Shown here piece by piece: positions 35,023 to 45,064 of a DNA stretch of 64,000 bases (positions are counted from its first letter, which is position 1; every line of letters starts with the position of its first letter). The notes beneath the pieces were generated by a model that made no database searches, was not told the DNA's origin, and saw nothing but the letters and a program-made list of their open reading frames with translations. The stretch is from Dechloromonas hortensis (GTDB lineage Bacteria > Pseudomonadota > Gammaproteobacteria > Burkholderiales > Rhodocyclaceae): the NCBI RefSeq assembly GCF_009469765.1, contig NZ_SSSQ01000005.1, positions 62,001 to 126,000 on the forward strand, written 5' to 3'. Made by a program: the position numbers and the translations under genes.

Positions 35023-37059
35023 ATGGAAATGCAGAAACTTTACCTTCTCGTTCCCCTTGCTCCATTGTTTGGGGCAATGGTCGCCGGCCTGTTCTGCCGG
35101 GTCATTCCGCGCTGGCTCGCCCATACCGTGACCATCGCCGGTGTTGCTACCGCCTTCATTGCTTCCGTTATCATCTTCAAGGATGTGCAGGCTGGCCATG
35201 TCTATAACGGTACGGTGTACACTTGGCTGACCAGCGGTGACTATCGCTTCGAAGTCGGCTTCCTAATCGACACGCTCACCACGACGATGATGCTGGTTGT
35301 CACCTTCGTGTCGCTGATGGTGCATATCTACACGATCGGCTACATGCAGGAAGACCCGGGCTACAACCGCTTCTTCAGCTACATCTCGTTGTTCACCTTC
35401 TCCATGCTGATGCTGGTGATGAGCAATAACTTCATGCAGCTATTCTTCGGCTGGGAAGCTGTCGGTCTGGTCTCCTACCTGCTGATCGGTTTCTGGTACA
35501 CCCGTCCGACCGCCATCTTTGCCAACATGAAGGCCTTCTTGGTCAATCGCGTGGGCGACTTCGGCTTCATTCTTGGTATCGGTCTGGTTCTGGCTCACTT
35601 CGGTTCGCTGGATTACAAAACTGTCTTTGAGAAGGCGCCGGAACTTGCCGCCACCACGATCAATATTTGGGGCGCGGCTGACTGGTCGCTGATGACCGTT
35701 ACCTGTATTTGCCTGTTCATCGGTGCGATGGGTAAATCGGCCCAAGTTCCATTGCATGTCTGGCTGCCCGATTCCATGGAAGGCCCGACCCCGATTTCTG
35801 CACTGATTCACGCAGCGACCATGGTGACTGCCGGTATCTTCATGGTGTCGCGCATGTCGCCGCTGTTCGAACTGTCCACCACTGCGCTGTCCTTCGTGTT
35901 GGTCATCGGTGCGATCACTGCGCTGTTCATGGGTTTCCTCGGCATCATTCAGAACGATATCAAGCGCGTCGTCGCCTATTCGACATTGTCGCAACTCGGC
36001 TACATGACTGTCGCGCTGGGTGCTTCGGCCTACTCCGTTGCGATATTCCACCTGATGACGCACGCCTTCTTCAAGGCGCTGCTATTCCTTGCCGCAGGTT
36101 CCGTCATCATTGGTATGCACCATGATCAGGACATCCGCAACATGGGCGGCCTGCGCAAGTACATGCCGATTACCTGGATAACGTCATTGGTTGGTTCGCT
36201 CGCTCTGATCGGTACGCCTTTCCTGTCCGGTTTCTATTCGAAGGACTCGATTATCGAGGCGGTAGCGCTTTCCCATATCCCAGGGTCGGGGTTTGCCTAC
36301 TTCGCCGTGATGGCCGGTGTGTTTGTCACTGCCTTCTACTCCTTCCGTATGTACTTCCTCGTCTTCCACGGCGAAGAACGTTTCGGCAAGGCTGATGATG
36401 CCCATCATCATGAACACGAAGGCGACCACGACGACGAAGAAACTTCGCACGACCATCATCATGGTCTGGCCCCGGGGCAGAAGCCGCACGAAACCCCATG
36501 GGTCGTCTGGCTGCCACTGGTGTTGCTGGCCATCCCCTCGGTTGCCATCGGTTTCATTGCGATTGGCCCGATGGTTTTCGGCGATTACTTCAAGGGCGTG
36601 ATTTTTGTCGATAGCCATGCCCATCCGGCAATGGAACACCTGGCCGAACACTTCCATGGTGCCGCTGCCATGGGTATCCACGCGCTGACCACGTTGCCGT
36701 TTATTTTGGCACTGTCCGGTGTAGTGCTCTCCTGGTTCTTCTATATGAAGCGTCCGGATATTCCCGCAGCCATCCAGCGCCGTTTCTCAGCCATCCATAC
36801 CCTGTTCGAGAACAAGTACTACTTCGACAAGTTCAATGAAGTTGTCTTCGCCGGCGGTGCCCGCATGCTGGGCAAGGTTCTTTGGCGCGGCGGCGACGTG
36901 GCGATCATCGACGGCATCATTGTCAATGGCTCGGCCAAGGTCGTTGGCTGGATCTCTTCCATTACCCGTCTGTTCCAGACTGGTTACGTCTATCACTACG
37001 CTTTCACCATGATCATCGGCGTCTTTGTGCTGATGACCCTGTGGATCAACCGCGCCTAG
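35023..37059 (+). CDS. nuoL: NADH-quinone oxidoreductase subunit L
   Basis: 678 residues, antiporter-like pump subunit with about 16 membrane helices and the long lateral helix at the C-terminus. The conserved F-F-G-W-E-A-V-G-L and K-S-A-Q-V-P-L-H-V-W-L-P-D-S-M blocks are present. An inter-helix loop at about residues 455-486 is extremely rich in His, Asp and Glu (eleven His in about 30 residues), and a second His-rich stretch lies near 530-545. These loops are longer than in E. coli NuoL. Confidence 0.97.
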   Translation: MEMQKLYLLVPLAPLFGAMVAGLFCRVIPRWLAHTVTIAGVATAFIASVIIFKDVQAGHVYNGTVYTWLTSGDYRFEVGFLIDTLTTTMMLVVTFVSLMVHIYTIGYMQEDPGYNRFFSYISLFTFSMLMLVMSNNFMQLFFGWEAVGLVSYLLIGFWYTRPTAIFANMKAFLVNRVGDFGFILGIGLVLAHFGSLDYKTVFEKAPELAATTINIWGAADWSLMTVTCICLFIGAMGKSAQVPLHVWLPDSMEGPTPISALIHAATMVTAGIFMVSRMSPLFELSTTALSFVLVIGAITALFMGFLGIIQNDIKRVVAYSTLSQLGYMTVALGASAYSVAIFHLMTHAFFKALLFLAAGSVIIGMHHDQDIRNMGGLRKYMPITWITSLVGSLALIGTPFLSGFYSKDSIIEAVALSHIPGSGFAYFAVMAGVFVTAFYSFRMYFLVFHGEERFGKADDAHHHEHEGDHDDEETSHDHHHGLAPGQKPHETPWVVWLPLVLLAIPSVAIGFIAIGPMVFGDYFKGVIFVDSHAHPAMEHLAEHFHGAAAMGIHALTTLPFILALSGVVLSWFFYMKRPDIPAAIQRRFSAIHTLFENKYYFDKFNEVVFAGGARMLGKVLWRGGDVAIIDGIIVNGSAKVVGWISSITRLFQTGYVYHYAFTMIIGVFVLMTLWINRA

Positions 37060-37092
37060 CCGTGAATAGTTCGCAGAAAAGCAAGGAATAAC

Positions 37093-38577
37093 ATGTCGAC
37101 TTACCCGCTGCTATCTTTCGCCATCTGGATTCCGATCGTCGCCGGTCTGGTGGTGCTCGCCACCGGTTCGGACCGGAATGCTCCGCTGGCCCGGATGCTT
37201 GCCCTCTTTGGCTCGATTGCCGCTTTCCTGGTAACGATCCCGCTGTGGACCGGTTTTGATATCGCCAACGGTGGCATGCAGTTCGTGGAACTGAAGACCT
37301 GGATTCCCCGCTTCAACATCAATTACCACCTCGGTGTTGATGGCATCTCGATGCTTTTTGTCGTGCTTAACGCCTTTATCACCATTATCGTGGTCGCGGC
37401 TGGCTGGGAAGTGATCCAGAATAAGGTTGCTCAGTACAACGCTGCTTTCCTGATCATGTCCGGCTTGATGAACGGCATTTTTACTTCGCTCGACGGCGTG
37501 CTGTTCTATGTCTTTTTCGAAGCCTCGCTGATTCCGCTGTACCTGATTATCGGTGTCTGGGGCGGCCCGAACCGGGTTTATGCTGCCTTCAAGTTTTTCC
37601 TCTACACGCTGTTCGGTTCGCTGCTTTTCCTGCTGGCTCTGATGTATCTGTTCATCCAGTCCGGTGGCAGCTTCTCCATTCTTGAATGGCACAAACTGCC
37701 AATCGCGCTCGGTGCCCAGATCTGGTTGTTCCTGGCATTCATGATCGCCTTCGCCGTCAAGGTGCCGATGTGGCCGGTGCATACCTGGTTGCCGGATGCA
37801 CACGTCGAGGCGCCGACTGGTGGTTCCATCGTGCTGGCCGCCATCGCCCTGAAGCTCGGTGCCTACGGTTTCCTGCGATTCTCGCTGCCGATCCTGCCCG
37901 ACGCCTCGCACGAGTTGTCCGGCTTGGTCGTCGCCCTGTCGCTGATCGCCGTCGTTTATATCGGTTTCGTCGCCCTGGTTCAGGAGGATATGAAGAAGCT
38001 GGTGGCCTACTCGTCGATCGCCCACATGGGTTTCGTCACCCTCGGCTTCTTCATGTTCAGCCCGATGGGTGTCGAAGGTGCGCTGGTCCAGATGGTGTCG
38101 CACGGTTTTGTCTCCGGTGCCATGTTCTTCTGTATCGGTGTCATGTACGACCGCGTGCATAGCCGCCAGATCGCCGATTACGGCGGTGTGGTCAACAAGA
38201 TGCCGAAGTTCGCTGCTCTGTTCATGTTGTTCACCATGGCCAATGCCGGGTTGCCGGCCACTTCCGGCTTCGTCGGTGAATTCATGGTCATCCTTGGTGC
38301 CGTCAAGTTCAACTTCTGGGTCGCCTTTGCCGCCGCCAGCGCAATGATCATCGGCGCCGCCTATTCGCTGTGGATGTACAAGCGGGTGATCTTCGGCGAC
38401 GTTGCCAATCACCACGTTGAAGAGTTGTCCGACATCAACAAGCGCGAGTTCGCCATTCTTGGCGTGCTGGCCATCGCCACCCTGTGGATGGGGCTCTACC
38501 CGCAGCCTTTCACGGAAGTCATGCACGCGTCGGTCACTGACCTGCTGCGTCACGTCGCCATCAGCAAGATTCAATAA
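37093..38577 (+). CDS. nuoM: NADH-quinone oxidoreductase subunit M
   Basis: 494 residues, 14 membrane helices, antiporter-like. Proton-path residues appear in F-F-E-A-S-L-I-P-L-Y and in K-V-P-M-W-P-V-H-T-W-L-P-D-A-H. It lies between nuoL and nuoN with short spacers (33 and 12 bp). Confidence 0.97.
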   Translation: MSTYPLLSFAIWIPIVAGLVVLATGSDRNAPLARMLALFGSIAAFLVTIPLWTGFDIANGGMQFVELKTWIPRFNINYHLGVDGISMLFVVLNAFITIIVVAAGWEVIQNKVAQYNAAFLIMSGLMNGIFTSLDGVLFYVFFEASLIPLYLIIGVWGGPNRVYAAFKFFLYTLFGSLLFLLALMYLFIQSGGSFSILEWHKLPIALGAQIWLFLAFMIAFAVKVPMWPVHTWLPDAHVEAPTGGSIVLAAIALKLGAYGFLRFSLPILPDASHELSGLVVALSLIAVVYIGFVALVQEDMKKLVAYSSIAHMGFVTLGFFMFSPMGVEGALVQMVSHGFVSGAMFFCIGVMYDRVHSRQIADYGGVVNKMPKFAALFMLFTMANAGLPATSGFVGEFMVILGAVKFNFWVAFAAASAMIIGAAYSLWMYKRVIFGDVANHHVEELSDINKREFAILGVLAIATLWMGLYPQPFTEVMHASVTDLLRHVAISKIQ

Positions 38578-38589
38578 ACGGTAGCCGAC

Positions 38590-40068
38590 ATGTTCGACAA
38601 TTTCGTTGTTCCCGACCTCCTGCCCGCAGCGCCGGAGCTATTCCTGGCAGCGATGGCTCTGGTCATCCTGATGGTTGATCTTCTGGTCAAGGATAGCCGG
38701 CGCACCGTGACCTTTGTCCTGGCCCAGCTGACGCTGATCGGTTGTGCCTTGATCCAGTTCTCGACCAGTACCGGTGAAATCACCTATACCTTCAGTAACA
38801 TGTTTGTCGACGATCTGATGTCAGACTTGCTGAAGCTCTTCCTGTACATGACTGTGCTCATCGTGTTGTTCTATTCCCGTGGCTACATCATTGAGCGGGA
38901 GGCCATGAACAAGGGCGAGTATTACGTCCTGGCCCTGTTCGCAACGCTGGGCATGATGGTCATGATCTCGGCCAACCACTTCCTGACTATCTATATGGGT
39001 CTGGAATTGCTGTCGTTGTCACTTTACGCAATGGTCGCGATGAATCGTGAATCGGTCGTCTCCACCGAAGCTGCGATGAAATACTTTGTGCTCGGTGCCT
39101 TGGCTTCCGGATTGCTGCTCTACGGGATGTCGATGATCTACGGTGCGACCGGAACCCTGGAGATTACCGGTGTTGCCGAGCGCCTCTACGGCGGTGGTGT
39201 CAACAAGTCGGTACTGGTCTTCGGTCTTGTGTTCTTGGTTTCCGGACTCGCCTTCAAGCTTGGTGTTGTCCCTTTCCACATGTGGATTCCCGACGTCTAT
39301 CACGGCGCGCCGACTTCGGTGACCTTGTTCATCGGTTCGGCACCGAAGCTGGCCGCTTTCGCGATCGTCATGCGTCTGCTGGTGAATGGCCTGATTACCA
39401 TGGCTCAGGACTGGCAGATGATGTTGATTATCCTGGCCGTTCTGTCGATGGCGATCGGTAACCTAGCGGCAATTGCCCAGACCAACCTCAAGCGCATGCT
39501 GGCCTACTCGGCAATTTCCCACATGGGTTTCATGCTGCTCGGGATCACCACCGGCGTAGTGAGCGGCGACGCACGTTACGCACTGAACGCATACAGCTCG
39601 GCAATGTTCTATGTGATTGCCTATGTGCTGACCTCCACCGCCTCCTTCGGCATGATTCTGCTGATGTCGCGGGCCGGTTTTGAGGCTGACAATCTGGATG
39701 ACTTCAAGGGACTGAACAAGCGTAGCCCGTGGTTTGCCGGGGTCATGCTGATGATCATGTTCTCGATGGCAGGCGTTCCGTTCTTTATCGGCTTTTTTGC
39801 CAAGTTCTCCGTGCTCCAGGCAGTCGTCGCGGCGGGCTATATGTGGCTGGCCATCGTCGCCGTGCTTTTCTCATTGATCGGTGCCTTCTATTACCTGCGC
39901 GTCGTCAAGCTGATGTACTTCGATGCGCCGCTTGATGAGACGCCGATTCAGGCCGGTATGGACATGCGTATCCTGCTTTCTGCAAATGGCCTGGCGATTG
40001 GCCTGCTGGGGGTCTTCCCGCAGGTGATCATGTCGCTCTGTGCCTACGCGCTGTTGCGATCGCTCTGA
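38590..40068 (+). CDS. nuoN: NADH-quinone oxidoreductase subunit N
   Basis: 492 residues, 14 membrane helices, the last antiporter-like subunit. Conserved blocks are [12 protein letters not shown] and [20 protein letters not shown]. The operon ends 22 bp downstream in a strong terminator. Confidence 0.97.
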   Translation: MFDNFVVPDLLPAAPELFLAAMALVILMVDLLVKDSRRTVTFVLAQLTLIGCALIQFSTSTGEITYTFSNMFVDDLMSDLLKLFLYMTVLIVLFYSRGYIIEREAMNKGEYYVLALFATLGMMVMISANHFLTIYMGLELLSLSLYAMVAMNRESVVSTEAAMKYFVLGALASGLLLYGMSMIYGATGTLEITGVAERLYGGGVNKSVLVFGLVFLVSGLAFKLGVVPFHMWIPDVYHGAPTSVTLFIGSAPKLAAFAIVMRLLVNGLITMAQDWQMMLIILAVLSMAIGNLAAIAQTNLKRMLAYSAISHMGFMLLGITTGVVSGDARYALNAYSSAMFYVIAYVLTSTASFGMILLMSRAGFEADNLDDFKGLNKRSPWFAGVMLMIMFSMAGVPFFIGFFAKFSVLQAVVAAGYMWLAIVAVLFSLIGAFYYLRVVKLMYFDAPLDETPIQAGMDMRILLSANGLAIGLLGVFPQVIMSLCAYALLRSL

Positions 40069-40089
40069 TACAACAAAGACGGTTTTATT

Positions 40090-40117
40090 AAACGCCCCGT
40101 ACGGGGCGTTTTTTTTG
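40090..40117 (+). terminator. Intrinsic terminator of the nuo operon
   Basis: aacgccccgt / acggggcgtt is a perfect 10-bp stem with almost no loop (the central bases are self-complementary), followed by eight T. It lies just before the NUDIX gene. Confidence 0.9.
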
Positions 40118-40126
40118 GAGTTGAAG

Positions 40127-40669
40127 ATGCTTGATGACAGTCATTTGATCGAGTTGGAAGTCAGTTCGGAGACGGTTTTCGAAGGTGCCCTGTTGCATGT
40201 GCGGAAGGATGTCGTCCGTTTGCCGAACGGCAAGCAGTCGATCCGTGAGTACATTCTGCATCCGGGCGCGGTCGTTGTGCTGGCGCTGCTCGATAACGGC
40301 AACCTGATATTCGAAAGGCAGTTTCGCTATCCGTTACGACGAGTCTTTCTTGAGCTTCCTGCCGGCAAGATCGATGCCGGTGAGGAGATTCTGCTGACCG
40401 CGCAACGTGAATTACTGGAAGAAACTGGCTATGTGGCCCGGGAGTGGCAGCATCTGGGGGTAATGCATCCGTGTATCGGTTATTCCGACGAACGGATCGA
40501 GATTTTTGTCGCGCGTGGTCTGTATCTGAGCGGCGAGAGACAGCTGGATCACAACGAGTTTCTTGATGTCATCGAGTTGTCGCCAGGAGCGGCTCGCGCT
40601 GCCGTATTGGACGGCGGCATCACCGATGCAAAAACGATTACCGCGCTTTACTGGCTGGATCGCTTGTAG
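40127..40669 (+). CDS. NUDIX hydrolase, ADP-ribose pyrophosphatase type
   Basis: 180 residues. The Nudix box runs from G-K-I-D-A-G-E-E to R-E-L-L-E-E-T-G-Y (consensus G-x5-E-x7-R-E-U-x-E-E-x-G-U). The preceding R-Q-F-R-Y-P and E-L-P-A-G-K are typical of ADP-sugar pyrophosphatases (NudF-like), which hydrolyse ADP-ribose to AMP and ribose-5-phosphate. The ATG at 40127 follows GGAG; the longer frame overlaps the nuo terminator. Placement beside nuo and nrdJ gives no stronger functional clue. Confidence 0.9.
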   Translation: MLDDSHLIELEVSSETVFEGALLHVRKDVVRLPNGKQSIREYILHPGAVVVLALLDNGNLIFERQFRYPLRRVFLELPAGKIDAGEEILLTAQRELLEETGYVAREWQHLGVMHPCIGYSDERIEIFVARGLYLSGERQLDHNEFLDVIELSPGAARAAVLDGGITDAKTITALYWLDRL

Positions 40670-40716
40670 GCCTGGTTTGAAATATTGCCGTTTTTGGACG
40701 TCGACCGCAGCAGTCG

Positions 40717-40751
40717 AAAAAAAGCCCCGGAGAATTTCTCCGGGGCTTTTT
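40717..40751. terminator. Bidirectional terminator between the NUDIX gene and nrdJ
   Basis: A long stem (aagccccggaga / tctccggggctt) flanked by an A run on the left and a T run on the right sits between the convergent genes and can stop transcription from both sides. Confidence 0.9.
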
Positions 40752-40770
40752 GTTGGCGCGTCGGGCGTGA

Positions 40771-43671
40771 TCAGCCGCAGGTTCCGACCGCGCCGCAGGC
40801 GGTGCAGAAGTCGCAGCCGTCCTTGCGGATCATCGTGTGGTTGCCGCATTCCGGGCAGAGCTTGCCCTGGGTCGGCAGCACCTTGTTGCTGGAGGTATCT
40901 TCCGGCGCTTCAAGGATGCCCATCTGCTGCAGCGGGAAGCCCTTGTCGTCGAGGATGCCGAGCATGCAGTAGCGGTGAATGATCAGGTGAGCGATGTAGG
41001 CCACCGTCGACGGATAGGTCTGCTGCTTGCGGGAGCCCGGGACGAAGGCCATGAAATCGCCGAGCGGCTCGGAGTAATCGATCAGCTTGCGCAGCTTCAT
41101 ACCGATCCAGGCCGGATCGAGAACACGCATGTCCAGCGAAAGCAGCTTGGAGAGGCCGTCGAGGGCACGCGGGTAGTTGCCCGAGAGCCACATCGAGTAG
41201 GGGCGGGTGACGCCGTCCGGCAGCGTGATTTCCTTGAGGCCGAGGACGAAGTCTTCGCCGGTCGACGGGTTGTTGATGTCGACCGTCCAGGACAGCGTGC
41301 CGTCGGTGCCGGTCTTCGGCTCCTTGGCGCTGAACAGGGCATCCTTCACCGGCGTCGGGCCTTCGTGCTTGAAGGCGCCGAGTTGTTCGCACCGCCAGGC
41401 GATGACCTGGGCCATGGCGGACACCACGGAGGGCACGCGCTTGCGCTCGCCATGCGGCGGCATCGGCATTTCGAAGGAGTCGCCCGGCGTCTTGGCCAGC
41501 GCATCCAGTTTCATTTCCAGCCAGCCATGGTCGTTGGCCCGCATGTCCATCGACAAGGTCTTGGCGACGGCGCCCAGACCGCGCGGTTCGGCCGGGCCAT
41601 TGGCCCAGACTTCAAACGGCCAGGCCCGGCCTTCCGGTTCGACGTGGCCGACGAACAGCGCGAACTTGCCGATCGGCGAGTCGAGCATGTAGGTCCAGCA
41701 CAGATTGCCTTCCGGCAGGTTCGGACGGCCCGGCCAGCGCAGGCTGGAGAGGACCGGGGCCGGCAGGTTCTTGATCGACAGGCGACGGTTGGCGTCGGAG
41801 ACGAAATCCTGCGGCGACTTGGCATCGGCTGCCGTGGAGTCGGTCTTGGCCGGTTCGGTGGTGACCGAAAGCACGGAGCCGAGGACGCTGTTCGGGCGAT
41901 AGGTGGCGAGGCCCTTGAGACCGGATTTCCAGGCGCTCATGTAGAGATCCTGGAAGTCTTCGTAGGGATAGTCGGCCGGCACGTTGACCGTCTTCGAGAT
42001 CGAGGTGTCGATATGCGGCGCAACGGCGGCGACCATGTCGGCATGCGCCTGGGCGGAGATTTCCAGCGCCGTGACGAAGTAGTCGGGCAGCTTGCTCACA
42101 TCGCCGCCTTGATGCTTGTAGAGGCGCCAGGCGTAGTCCTCGACCGCGTATTCTTTCAGCGTGCCATCCGGCATGCGCTTTTTGCGGTTGTAGGTCCAGG
42201 AGAACGGCGGTTCGATGCCGTTCGAGGCATTGTCGGCGAAGGCCAGCGAGATGGTGCCGGTCGGTGCGATCGACAGCAGGTGCGAGTTGCGCAGGCCATG
42301 CTTGCGGATCTCGGCCTTGACCTCGTTCGGCAGACGGGAAGCGAAGTTGCCGCCGGACAGGTAGAGCTCGGCATTGAACAGCGGGAAGGCGCCGCGTTCC
42401 TTGGCCAGTTCGACCGAATACAGATAGGCGGCATCACGCATGCATTCGGTAATGCGGGTCGCCATGGCGCGGGCTTCGACCCGGTCGTAACGCAGGCGGA
42501 GCATGGCCAGCGTATCGCCGAGGCCGGTGAAGCCGAGGCCGACGCGGCGCTTGTTGGCGGCTTCCTGCTGCTGGCGTTCGAGCGGCCAGTGGGTGGCGTC
42601 GAGCACGTTGTCGAGCATGCGGGTCGAGACGCGGACGACTTCCTCGAAGGCGGCGAAATCGAACTCGGCCTTGTCGGAGAAGGCGTGGTGGACGTACAGC
42701 GTCAGGTTGATCGAACCCAGGCAGCAGCAGCCATACGGCGGCAGCGGCTGTTCGGCGCAGGGGTTGGTCGCCTCGATCACTTCGCAGTAATTGAGGTTGT
42801 TGTCCTTGTTCATGCGATCGAGGAACAGGATGCCCGGCTCGGCGTGGTCGTAGGTCGATTTCATCACCTGGTCCCACAGTTCGCGGGCGCGCACCTTGCG
42901 GTAGACCCACATGCCATCTTCGCGCTGATAGGCGCCGGCCGACAGCATGTCGGCATTCGGTTCGGCCCGATGCAGCAGTTCGACATCGGTATCGGCATCG
43001 ACCGCTTCCATGAAGGTGTCAGTGACCCCGATGGAAATGTTGAAATTGGTCAGGTCGCCGTGGTCCTTGGCGTGGATGAATTCCTCGATGTCCGGATGAT
43101 CGCAGCGCAGGACACCCATTTGCGCACCGCGACGGGCTCCGGCCGATTCGACGGTTTCGCAGGAGCGGTCGAAGACACGCATGTAGGATACCGGGCCGGA
43201 GGCGCGCGATTGCGTGCCCTTGACGTGGGCGCCTTGCGGCCGGATGCTGGAGAAGTCGTAGCCGACCCCGCCGCCGCGACGCATGGTTTCAGCCGCCTGG
43301 GCCAGGGCAGTGTAGATGCCGGGTTTGCCGTCGGTGGTTTCGACGATGGAGTCACCCACCGGTTGCACGAAGCAGTTGATCAGCGTGGCTTGCAGGTCGG
43401 TACCGGCAGCTGAATTGATGCGACCGGCCGGAATGAAACCGTTTTCCTGAGCCCACAGGAACTTTGATTCCCAATGCGCACGATCCTTTTCCTGCTCGAC
43501 CTGAGCTAGTGCGTAGGCGACGCGGCGACGCACGTCATGGACGTTGGTTTCCTTGCCTTTGGCGTACTTTTCGATCAGTACTTCGCCGGAGATTTCCTGC
43601 TCCTGAAGCGGGGCGAATTCGGGCGGGGCGGGGATGTCGGTCAGGGACAATTGTTCGGCGACTGGGCTCAC
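40771..43671 (-). CDS. nrdJ: Adenosylcobalamin-dependent (class II) ribonucleotide reductase
   Basis: 966 residues. It makes deoxyribonucleotides using a B12-generated radical, so it works with or without oxygen. Core signatures are [30 protein letters not shown] and A-P-T-G-T-I-S-L-A. Many homologues read N-P-C-G-E at the third site. A Ser/Thr-rich linker near 630-660 leads to a C-terminal extension ending in a zinc-ribbon-like C-P-E-C ... C-D-F-C-T-A-C-G region with the swinging Cys pair. No NrdAB or NrdDG gene is in the window. Two NrdR-like boxes lie upstream. Confidence 0.96.
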   Translation of the reverse strand: MSPVAEQLSLTDIPAPPEFAPLQEQEISGEVLIEKYAKGKETNVHDVRRRVAYALAQVEQEKDRAHWESKFLWAQENGFIPAGRINSAAGTDLQATLINCFVQPVGDSIVETTDGKPGIYTALAQAAETMRRGGGVGYDFSSIRPQGAHVKGTQSRASGPVSYMRVFDRSCETVESAGARRGAQMGVLRCDHPDIEEFIHAKDHGDLTNFNISIGVTDTFMEAVDADTDVELLHRAEPNADMLSAGAYQREDGMWVYRKVRARELWDQVMKSTYDHAEPGILFLDRMNKDNNLNYCEVIEATNPCAEQPLPPYGCCCLGSINLTLYVHHAFSDKAEFDFAAFEEVVRVSTRMLDNVLDATHWPLERQQQEAANKRRVGLGFTGLGDTLAMLRLRYDRVEARAMATRITECMRDAAYLYSVELAKERGAFPLFNAELYLSGGNFASRLPNEVKAEIRKHGLRNSHLLSIAPTGTISLAFADNASNGIEPPFSWTYNRKKRMPDGTLKEYAVEDYAWRLYKHQGGDVSKLPDYFVTALEISAQAHADMVAAVAPHIDTSISKTVNVPADYPYEDFQDLYMSAWKSGLKGLATYRPNSVLGSVLSVTTEPAKTDSTAADAKSPQDFVSDANRRLSIKNLPAPVLSSLRWPGRPNLPEGNLCWTYMLDSPIGKFALFVGHVEPEGRAWPFEVWANGPAEPRGLGAVAKTLSMDMRANDHGWLEMKLDALAKTPGDSFEMPMPPHGERKRVPSVVSAMAQVIAWRCEQLGAFKHEGPTPVKDALFSAKEPKTGTDGTLSWTVDINNPSTGEDFVLGLKEITLPDGVTRPYSMWLSGNYPRALDGLSKLLSLDMRVLDPAWIGMKLRKLIDYSEPLGDFMAFVPGSRKQQTYPSTVAYIAHLIIHRYCMLGILDDKGFPLQQMGILEAPEDTSSNKVLPTQGKLCPECGNHTMIRKDGCDFCTACGAVGTCG

Positions 43672-43728
43672 TTTTTGCTCCTCAGCATGGCTTGATTAAT
43701 CGGGCTTGTTAGTTTTCGAATGGATGCG

Positions 43729-43757
43729 AATCTACTATATCTAGTAGGTCAATTCAA
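43729..43757 (-). promoter_or_regulatory. Candidate nrdJ promoter overlapping an NrdR box
   Basis: On the minus strand TTGAAT (43752-43757) and TAGATT (43729-43734) are 17 bp apart. The first NrdR-like box covers most of the spacer, so repressor binding would block RNA polymerase. Confidence 0.5.
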
Positions 43758-43775
43758 TCCGTTGACTAGATACGG
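43732..43775. promoter_or_regulatory. Tandem NrdR boxes upstream of nrdJ
   Basis: Box 1 (43732-43747) is the perfect palindrome CTACTATATCTAGTAG, close to the NrdR consensus acaCwAtATaTwGtgt. Box 2 has the core CTAGATACGG at 43766-43775, 31 bp from the matching core of box 1 (43735). A 31-bp spacing, about three helical turns, is the known arrangement for NrdR, the ATP/dATP-sensing repressor of ribonucleotide reductase genes. Box 2 is weaker than box 1. Confidence 0.75.
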
Positions 43776-43823
43776 GGTTGTGTGCCAATCGACAAAGCGT
43801 TTTGTCATACTGCTGAAAACCCC

Positions 43824-43862
43824 GAAAAAACAAGGCCCCGGCACCTCTCGGGGCCGGGGCCT
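43824..43862 (-). terminator. Intrinsic terminator after ackA
   Basis: Read on the minus strand, ggccccgg ... ccggggcc forms a strong stem followed by TTGTTTTTT, about 20 bp past the ackA stop. Confidence 0.8.
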
Positions 43863-43881
43863 GCGGGCAAAAAATTTTTGC

Positions 43882-45063
43882 TTAGAGGGCGAGTAGCGTC
43901 TGGGCGTGGTGGGCCATCATCCACTCCTCGTTGGTCGGAATGACCAGCACATCGACGCTGCTGTTGCCGGCGCCAATATGCAGGTCATGGCGGGCATTCG
44001 CTTCCGGATTGAGGCGGATGCCGAGCCAGTCGGAGAGCAGGCAGACCCGGCGCCGCACTTCCGCCGCATGCTCGCCGATGCCACCGGTAAAGACCAGGGC
44101 ATCGAGGCCGCCGGCCGCTGCGGCCAGCGAGCCCAGTTCGCGGGCGATGCGGTAGCAGAACAGGTTGACCGCCTCCTGGGCTTCCGGCTTGTCGCTGGAG
44201 AGCAGGGTGCGCATGTCCTGGCTGATGCCGGAGACGCCGAGCAGGCCGGATTCCTTATAGAGCATCTTGGTCATGTCCTTGACCGAGAGGTTCTTGGTCT
44301 CCATCAGGTGCAGCACGACACCGGGGTCGAGATTGCCGCAACGGGTGCCCATGACCAGGCCGTCGATGGTCGAGAAACCGAGTGTCGTGGCGACGCACTT
44401 GCGATTGACCATGGCCGCCATGCTGGCGCCGTTGCCGAGGTGGGCGACGACGACACGGCCGTCGGCACGCCGTGAGTGTTGCGGCAGGGCGCGGGCGATG
44501 TACTCGTAGGACAGGCCGTGGAAGCCGTAGCGCTTGACGCCTTCGGCGGTGATCGAGCGCGGCAGGCCGAAGATCTGGGCGACATCCGGCTGGCTGCGGT
44601 GGAAGGCCGTGTCGAAGCAGGCGATCTGCGGCACGCGGGGGAGCAGGGCCTGCAGGGCGCGGATGCCGGCGACGTTGTGCGGCTGGTGCAGCGGGGCGAG
44701 CGGCACGTAGCTGCTCAGCTTCTCCAGCACGTGGGCGTCGATGGCGATCGGCGCCGAGTAGTGGTCGCCGCCATGCACGACACGGTGGCCGACGGCGACG
44801 ATTTCCCAGTCGTTGTGGCTGCCGGTAAACCAGTTGAGCAGGGCGTCGAAGGCCTGGTCGTGGGTGACCCGTTCGCCGCTCAGGGTCTGGTCGGCGATGC
44901 GGTCGCCAGCACGGTTCTTGGCGATGAGCTTGGTCGATTCGGCGCCGATGCCGTCGATCTGGCCGGAGACTTCGGCCTCCGGCGAAATCGGGTGGGCGAG
45001 CGGAAAGAGTGCGAACTTGATCGACGAGGAGCCGGCGTTGATGGTCAGAATGCCGAGTTTCAT
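43882..45063 (-). CDS. ackA: Acetate kinase
   Basis: 393 residues. It converts acyl (acetyl) phosphate and ADP to the acid and ATP. The N-terminal I-N-A-G-S-S-S-I-K-F (residues 8-17), the G-H-R-V-V-H-G-G motif, the catalytic region C-F-D-T-A-F-H, R-Y-G-F-H-G-L-S and H-L-G-N-G-A-S-M and the C-terminal F-T-G-G-I-G-E-H-A loop are all present. Only one base separates it from the upstream phosphotransacylase gene, so both steps of the acyl-CoA to acid route are co-expressed. Confidence 0.96.
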   Translation of the reverse strand: MKLGILTINAGSSSIKFALFPLAHPISPEAEVSGQIDGIGAESTKLIAKNRAGDRIADQTLSGERVTHDQAFDALLNWFTGSHNDWEIVAVGHRVVHGGDHYSAPIAIDAHVLEKLSSYVPLAPLHQPHNVAGIRALQALLPRVPQIACFDTAFHRSQPDVAQIFGLPRSITAEGVKRYGFHGLSYEYIARALPQHSRRADGRVVVAHLGNGASMAAMVNRKCVATTLGFSTIDGLVMGTRCGNLDPGVVLHLMETKNLSVKDMTKMLYKESGLLGVSGISQDMRTLLSSDKPEAQEAVNLFCYRIARELGSLAAAAGGLDALVFTGGIGEHAAEVRRRVCLLSDWLGIRLNPEANARHDLHIGAGNSSVDVLVIPTNEEWMMAHHAQTLLAL

Positions 45064-45064
45064 A

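Noticed and set aside
40837-43413. 858-codon open frame on the plus strand opposite nrdJ
   Set aside because: Antisense shadow of a high-GC gene. It has no recognisable domain, its composition is that of a reversed coding frame (runs of His, Gly, Val, Asp), and nrdJ on the other strand is a complete family member.
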